Origin: Methanospirillum hungatei
GTDB lineage: Archaea; Halobacteriota; Methanomicrobia; Methanomicrobiales; Methanospirillaceae
DNA length: 10,300 nt
Reading direction: 5' to 3'
Assembly (NCBI RefSeq): GCF_020216685.1
Contig: NZ_JAIWNS010000188.1
Location: 1 to 10,300 of the forward strand
Both the position numbers and the translations under genes were made by a program. The notes under the pieces were generated by a model. The model searched no databases and had not been told where the DNA came from. It saw nothing but the letters and a program-made list of their open reading frames with translations. This document shows positions 7,212-10,300 of this stretch, one piece after another (positions within the stretch are counted from its first letter, which is position 1; each line of letters begins with the position of its first letter).

Positions 7212-8069
7212 TTAGAATTTATCCCCTTTCTTTGTCGGTTTGATCTTTTTTTCACCATCAGTATTTCCATTTTTTAAAGAACCAGAATTATTAGAATTAT
7301 TTTTCTCATTTTTATTATTGTCGATCTTATCCATTTCAGACTTTACATAATGCTGTAAGTCAATAATACTGGTAGATGGATTCTCAATCTCATCAAGTCT
7401 TCTTTTTATCTCTCTCAGTATACTCATATCACGAAAAACTATCTTTTTTGATGTATTCTGCACGTTCATATCCTTCATCTTCACAATAAGGATAAGAATA
7501 ATTACAATCGCAATACCCAGAGCAGCAAGAATGAGAAGAATGCCTGTATTATTTGTACTGGTCCTGTTTGTTTGCAGGATATGCCAGGCAGCTTGATCCA
7601 TGACGGTTATAACCTGTTTTTGTTCAGATATTTTTTGCCCGAGTTGAATATACGAAATCTGCATCTGAACAGGAGTAATCATAGATTTTTGAGTGGTCTT
7701 TGGATATGCATAAAAAGTAATGGTCAGTTCCTCTCCTGCTTTTAGATGATCACAAAAAAGAACATTATTTTCCACGGTGATATTAGCCTGGGTTCCGATT
7801 GGATATAAAGACTTACCAAAGGAAAGAGGATCAATAAGACCATCCTTCTCGTTAAAAACAATTTTCAAGTCTTCAACGTCATAAGGACCGGGTCTGACAA
7901 TAACTGTTGTTAATATCTCCTCGCCAAAAGCAGGTGTCTGCCCTCCTGCATCAAAGACAGACGATGACGTCAGATCAATGGCTGCTGATACCGGAATGCA
8001 TAGAAGCAAAAGCATTAATCCTGGTATCAGGCCATATCGAACAATTTTAAGATGAACCATATTAGCCAT
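7212..8069 (-). CDS. Single-pass membrane protein with ectodomain and Asn/Lys-rich cytoplasmic tail
   Basis: No family is recognised. The 285-residue protein starts with a signal peptide (hydrophobic core about 13-28, cleavage plausible after VSAA at about 30). A predicted beta-rich ectodomain spans about 31-170, with NxT sequons at 96, 168 and 173. A strong membrane helix lies at about 176-197, followed by a basic flank. The tail (about 198-285) holds a charged helix with REIKRRLDEIEN (219-230) and ends in a low-complexity Asn/Lys-rich stretch. This predicts the N terminus outside and the tail in the cytoplasm. The tail could bind the tubulin-like protein encoded 8 bp downstream; that is inference from operon position. 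An ATG at 8093 would add eight residues, but GGAGAA at 8080-8075 is spaced for the ATG at 8069, and the signal peptide is also more normal with that start. Confidence 0.75.
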   Translation of the reverse strand: MANMVHLKIVRYGLIPGLMLLLLCIPVSAAIDLTSSSVFDAGGQTPAFGEEILTTVIVRPGPYDVEDLKIVFNEKDGLIDPLSFGKSLYPIGTQANITVENNVLFCDHLKAGEELTITFYAYPKTTQKSMITPVQMQISYIQLGQKISEQKQVITVMDQAAWHILQTNRTSTNNTGILLILAALGIAIVIILILIVKMKDMNVQNTSKKIVFRDMSILREIKRRLDEIENPSTSIIDLQHYVKSEMDKIDNNKNEKNNSNNSGSLKNGNTDGEKKIKPTKKGDKF

Positions 8070-8258
8070 TATATTTCTCCAATTAATAAACATATTGATT
8101 TGTTTTATGAGCCATTAAAAAAAAAGAAAACCTGTAAAATTAAAATCCTCACCGATGAGAATATTTCAATACATTTTTACCGATAAATGAGCACATGGCA
8201 AGAAAAACAATATCAAAAATAATATAAACACTGATAATTATTATCTGATACGGCTACC
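8070..8258. promoter_or_regulatory. AT-rich divergent spacer with promoters for both membrane-protein genes
   Basis: The rightward gene has a TATAAA at 8223-8228, about 30 bp before its ATG and with no ribosome site, which suggests a nearly leaderless mRNA. The leftward promoter is less clear. The spacer also holds a nine-A run (8117-8125 region), a small hairpin CTCA-ccga-TGAG (8149-8160), and two ACCGAT elements (8151 and 8179), each followed by ATGAG or TGAG. No short ORF worth reporting was found. Confidence 0.45.
8075..8080 (-). promoter_or_regulatory. Ribosome-binding site deciding the start of the membrane protein
   Basis: GGAGAA ends five bases before the ATG at 8069. The longer reading from 8093 would contain this site inside its coding sequence and has no comparable site of its own. 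Confidence 0.65.
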
Positions 8259-8885
8259 ATGAACTACACATCTCTCAAATTGTTTCTGACAGGAATCCTT
8301 GTTGGAATCTTCCTGACCTGTGCTTTATTGTTTCTCTTTATGTCTATTGGAAATCCTGAAAAAAATGATTCACCCACAGTCCTGAATTCCCCTACCCCGA
8401 ATCAGACAGAAGCACCAATCGTACCACAAAAACCTTTCGAAGATGAAGATCTGGCATCGGATATTATCATATCAGGAAAAAAAATCCACGATATGTATGA
8501 ACACATCACAAATGAAATATCAGAAGGTGATTTAAATGGAGCCATGCTCACTCTAAATATTCAATATTCAGAAGAATTTACAGAAGCAAAAAACAGGGCA
8601 AATAATTATCATATCAGTCCAGAAGGAAAAGTCATGTTAAACTCCTGGTTGTCGTACCTTGATGAGCTGCCTATGATCTTATACAGGACCCAGATGCAGA
8701 TAGACAATATTGGGAAAAATTATTATGCAAAGGCCCATGCAGAGAAGATATCTGCTGATAAAATACTCACCGTCGCTGACAACTACTTAAACCAGGCAAT
8801 GTCTGAAGCTAAAAAACGAAAAAGGGAACCGGAAGAATTACACTTAAACAGGGTCAAATTACCCCTTTCCAACAAGAACGTCTAA
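8259..8885 (+). CDS. Membrane-anchored extracytoplasmic helical protein
   Basis: No family is recognised. The 208-residue protein begins with a short positive N terminus and one hydrophobic helix (about 7-29) that should act as an uncleaved anchor. Next comes a Pro/Ser/Thr/Asn-rich linker (about 31-60, with an NQT sequon at 48). The rest (about 62-190) is predicted mostly helical and ends in a basic KKRKRE patch (185-190). This predicts a helical domain outside the membrane. It is divergent from the tubulin-like operon and might act with it from the outer face, which is inference. The TATAAA at 8223-8228 supports the start at 8259. The last 27 bp overlap the end of the convergent CARF-wHTH gene, so neither has room for a separate terminator. 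Confidence 0.7.
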   Translation: MNYTSLKLFLTGILVGIFLTCALLFLFMSIGNPEKNDSPTVLNSPTPNQTEAPIVPQKPFEDEDLASDIIISGKKIHDMYEHITNEISEGDLNGAMLTLNIQYSEEFTEAKNRANNYHISPEGKVMLNSWLSYLDELPMILYRTQMQIDNIGKNYYAKAHAEKISADKILTVADNYLNQAMSEAKKRKREPEELHLNRVKLPLSNKNV

Positions 8886-9632
8886 AAATTTCGCTCCATA
8901 ATCAGAAATATACAAATTATTCCCCTGACGCTCAAGTATTCCATGATGAAGAAGAAGAGAACAATCCTCCTCATTTAACATATATGGATCAAAAACTACC
9001 CGGCTTAAAAGGGTCCCAATATATGATACCGGATAAGGGAGTGTCGGAATGCGTATTAATTCATAGTCTTTTTTCGGCGGAAACAAAATATATTCTAACA
9101 TTTCCTTGTTTTCTTCATATATTTTTATTTTTTCTTCTTCTTTTTCAGCACGGTACAACCTCATCATCGTCGGTCTCATACGTTCAAGATGTTGATTAAA
9201 GAGTTTCACCTCATGATTAACGATGTGATATACTCCATCCACATTAAGGAGCTGGCCCAGGAGGGCAAGAGTGATGCACATATTTTTTCTTCCACCGGCC
9301 ACATTAAGCAGAATCCGTCCACAACCATATCTTTCCCGTTCATTCTTTATTACCCGGGCAGCGATGGCCATGAATGTAAGGTTTTCATCGTCTGAACTGA
9401 TATCATCAAATGGAAGAAATTCAATATGAACCCTGATTCTTGGGTATCTGGATTTTAGCCCTAGTTTTACGACATCGCATCCGGCTAATACCAGCTCATC
9501 CTGTGTTGCGAGGAGCACAAGATCAGTAACCAGCTCATCAATCGCGTCAACCCCTACTGTAATAACAGGAGGACTTGTTCCGATTGGAGCAATTATAGCA
9601 GTTTTCACATACGAATTTGAACCTCTTTGCAT
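8859..9632 (-). CDS. CARF-winged-helix protein, candidate cOA ring nuclease or regulator
   Basis: The 257-residue protein begins with a CARF/Rossmann-like domain (about 9-155). The phosphate-loop strand IAPIGTSPPVIT has G18-T19-S20, and a second motif, NVAGGRKNM (110-118), has K116. In Crn1 ring nucleases (Sso2081 type) a loop serine and a lysine in a GG-x-K motif are needed to cut cyclic tetra-adenylate, and S20 and K116 fit those positions. The same motifs also occur in Csx14/NE0113-type CARF proteins. The C-terminal part (about 175-255) looks like a winged helix, with LLLHHGILERQGNNLYISDYG (226-246, shown here only by its hydrophobic pattern) and a closing helix. It could therefore degrade cOA, or act as a cOA-responsive DNA-binding regulator as proposed for Csa3. 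There is no HEPN motif. AGGTGATC at 9645-9638, five bases before the ATG, secures the start. Confidence 0.8.
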   Translation of the reverse strand: MQRGSNSYVKTAIIAPIGTSPPVITVGVDAIDELVTDLVLLATQDELVLAGCDVVKLGLKSRYPRIRVHIEFLPFDDISSDDENLTFMAIAARVIKNERERYGCGRILLNVAGGRKNMCITLALLGQLLNVDGVYHIVNHEVKLFNQHLERMRPTMMRLYRAEKEEEKIKIYEENKEMLEYILFPPKKDYELIRIPTLPYPVSYIGTLLSRVVFDPYMLNEEDCSLLLHHGILERQGNNLYISDYGAKFLDVLVGKG

Positions 9633-9638
9633 AATTTG

Positions 9639-9650
9639 ATCACCTGTGAT
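9639..9650. promoter_or_regulatory. Palindrome over the ribosome site of the CARF-wHTH gene
   Basis: ATCAC-ct-GTGAT has perfect 5-bp arms and covers the AGGTGATC ribosome-binding site of the gene. Because the product carries a probable winged helix, this is a candidate autoregulatory operator or a hairpin that hides the ribosome site. Part of the palindrome is forced by the Shine-Dalgarno sequence itself, so chance remains a good alternative. Confidence 0.35.
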
Positions 9651-10202
9651 AATATCTACTATCCATTCTCTGCTGGAATAAAGATACCGGAAATGAATGC
9701 ATAATCATCTGAAAGAAGGAAAGAAAAATACGAATAACATTCAGGTAAAAATTGATATGACTTTTCATTTCTATAGCATTAAACAATTTAAATCTTAAAT
9801 CAGATATAACCATCCACTCCCTGGTCATGAATAATGTAATAGTGGTGATACATAATAATTAGATGCTATCCTGTATATCTTTAGTTTGATGTTCAATGGA
9901 AGATATTGAGTTCATCTCAATTCATATGTCCATAAAATACTAAAGAAAGAAATAACCTTATGGCGTAAAAATCGGAAATAAAGAAATGATGAAGAGACGT
10001 ATGGAATACGAGTGACTTACAGACTATCTTTATATTATTAAAATGAATAGCGTATTATTCCAAGGCATACCCACTCATTGTACACATTATAAGAAACATC
10101 GTTGCATTTTTATAGAGAATTAAGTCGTATCGATAATCTGAACGAAATTTTCTGAATATTTAAAAAGAAATGAATTAAAAAGAGGGATATATATTTCTTC
10201 GT
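9651..10202. other. Gene-free AT-rich region of about 550 bp
   Basis: No ORF longer than a few dozen codons with coding character was found on either strand; the rightward ATGs give peptides of 15 residues or fewer. The region holds a 6-bp hairpin ATTGAG-ttcat-CTCAAT (9905-9921) and oligo-T runs of the minus strand near its right end. There are no direct repeats of CRISPR type, no tRNA-like cloverleaf and no insertion-sequence ends that I can see. The first ~100 bp must include the promoter of the CARF-wHTH gene; a weak TTTATT about 48 bp before its ATG is the best candidate box. Confidence 0.5.
10162..10181 (-). terminator. Tandem oligo-T terminator candidate
   Basis: Two runs of five T on the minus strand (10181-10177 and 10166-10162) follow the putative end of the leftward gene at 10203. 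Repeated T runs without a strong stem are typical of archaeal transcript ends. Their position supports the view that a gene does end at 10203. Confidence 0.35.
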
Positions 10203-10300
10203 TTATTGGTACATCTTATCCTCTTCCACAAATCCCCTCATTCTTCGTTTCATATCTTTAATCCCCCTGGCCTTGGATAATTTCATTGCAAACATCTTAT
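10203..10300 (-). CDS. Possible C-terminal end of a gene entering from the right edge
   Basis: On the minus strand one frame is open from the right edge to a TAA at 10205-10203, giving 31 visible codons. The peptide is basic and methionine-rich, with a run near KDMKRRMRGF followed by VEEDKMYQ. It could be the tail of a longer protein or a short peptide starting at the ATG at 10295. I do not recognise it. The T runs just downstream are the main support. Open frames of this length are common by chance, so confidence is low. Confidence 0.35.
   Translation of the reverse strand, partial: KMFAMKLSKARGIKDMKRRMRGFVEEDKMYQ

Noticed and set aside
8984..9395. Two overlapping plus-strand frames of about 70 codons
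   Set aside because: Both are antisense to the CARF-wHTH gene, whose CARF motifs fix the coding strand.
9640..9828. Open frame of 62 codons on the minus strand just before the CARF-wHTH gene
   Set aside because: It has no ribosome site and an unremarkable composition, and it covers the expected promoter of the next gene.
9651..10202. CRISPR array or leader in the gene-free region
   Set aside because: I looked for regularly spaced direct repeats of 25-40 bp and saw none, only isolated short hairpins.

Overview
The window looks like part of a type III-B (Cmr) CRISPR accessory island from a euryarchaeon, most likely a methanogen of the Methanomicrobia (Methanospirillum-like). The taxonomic call is an inference. 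It rests on Shine-Dalgarno sequences of the AGGTGATC/GGTGAT/GGAGG kind, archaeal TATA-like boxes close to start codons, AT-rich spacers with oligo-T runs, and CARF and tubulin-like families that are common in such archaea. No rRNA, tRNA, insertion sequence or CRISPR array is visible.

Left part (1-4950): the first 155 codons of cmr1 run leftward off the edge, so the rest of the Cmr operon, including a Cas10/Cmr2 that could make cyclic oligoadenylate (cOA), should lie outside the window. Divergent from cmr1 are an acidic 41-residue four-cysteine zinc-ribbon ORF (559-684) and a CARF-HEPN (Csx2/TM1812-type) gene (721-1974). A paralogous CARF-HEPN gene (3253-1976, minus) meets it tail to tail with one base between the stops. 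That second gene is joined by an ATGA stop/start overlap to an upstream gene for a DHH phosphoesterase fused to a Ppx/GppA-like HD domain (4950-3250).

Middle part (5002-8885): a 733-residue FtsZ/tubulin-like GTPase gene sits 51 bp upstream of the DHH-HD gene on the same strand. Nine bp... precisely, 8 bp... before it lies a gene for a secreted-then-anchored single-pass membrane protein with a long cytoplasmic tail. A divergent gene (8259-8885) encodes a second single-pass protein with an N-terminal anchor.

Right part (8859-10300): a CARF-winged-helix gene (9632-8859, minus) has the GTS and GGRK motifs expected of a ring nuclease or cOA-responsive regulator. Its start region carries a small palindrome over the Shine-Dalgarno sequence. 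About 550 bp without a gene follow, and then the possible last 31 codons of a leftward gene.

Working model (inference): Cas10 outside the window makes cOA on phage transcription, the two CARF-HEPN proteins respond by cutting RNA, the CARF-wHTH protein senses or degrades the signal, and the DHH-HD protein is a candidate off-switch or processor of cyclic or linear oligoadenylates. The tubulin-like/membrane module is either a membrane-level arm of the same response or an unrelated operon caught inside the island. The DHH-HD fusion and the tubulin/membrane module are the two most novel elements.
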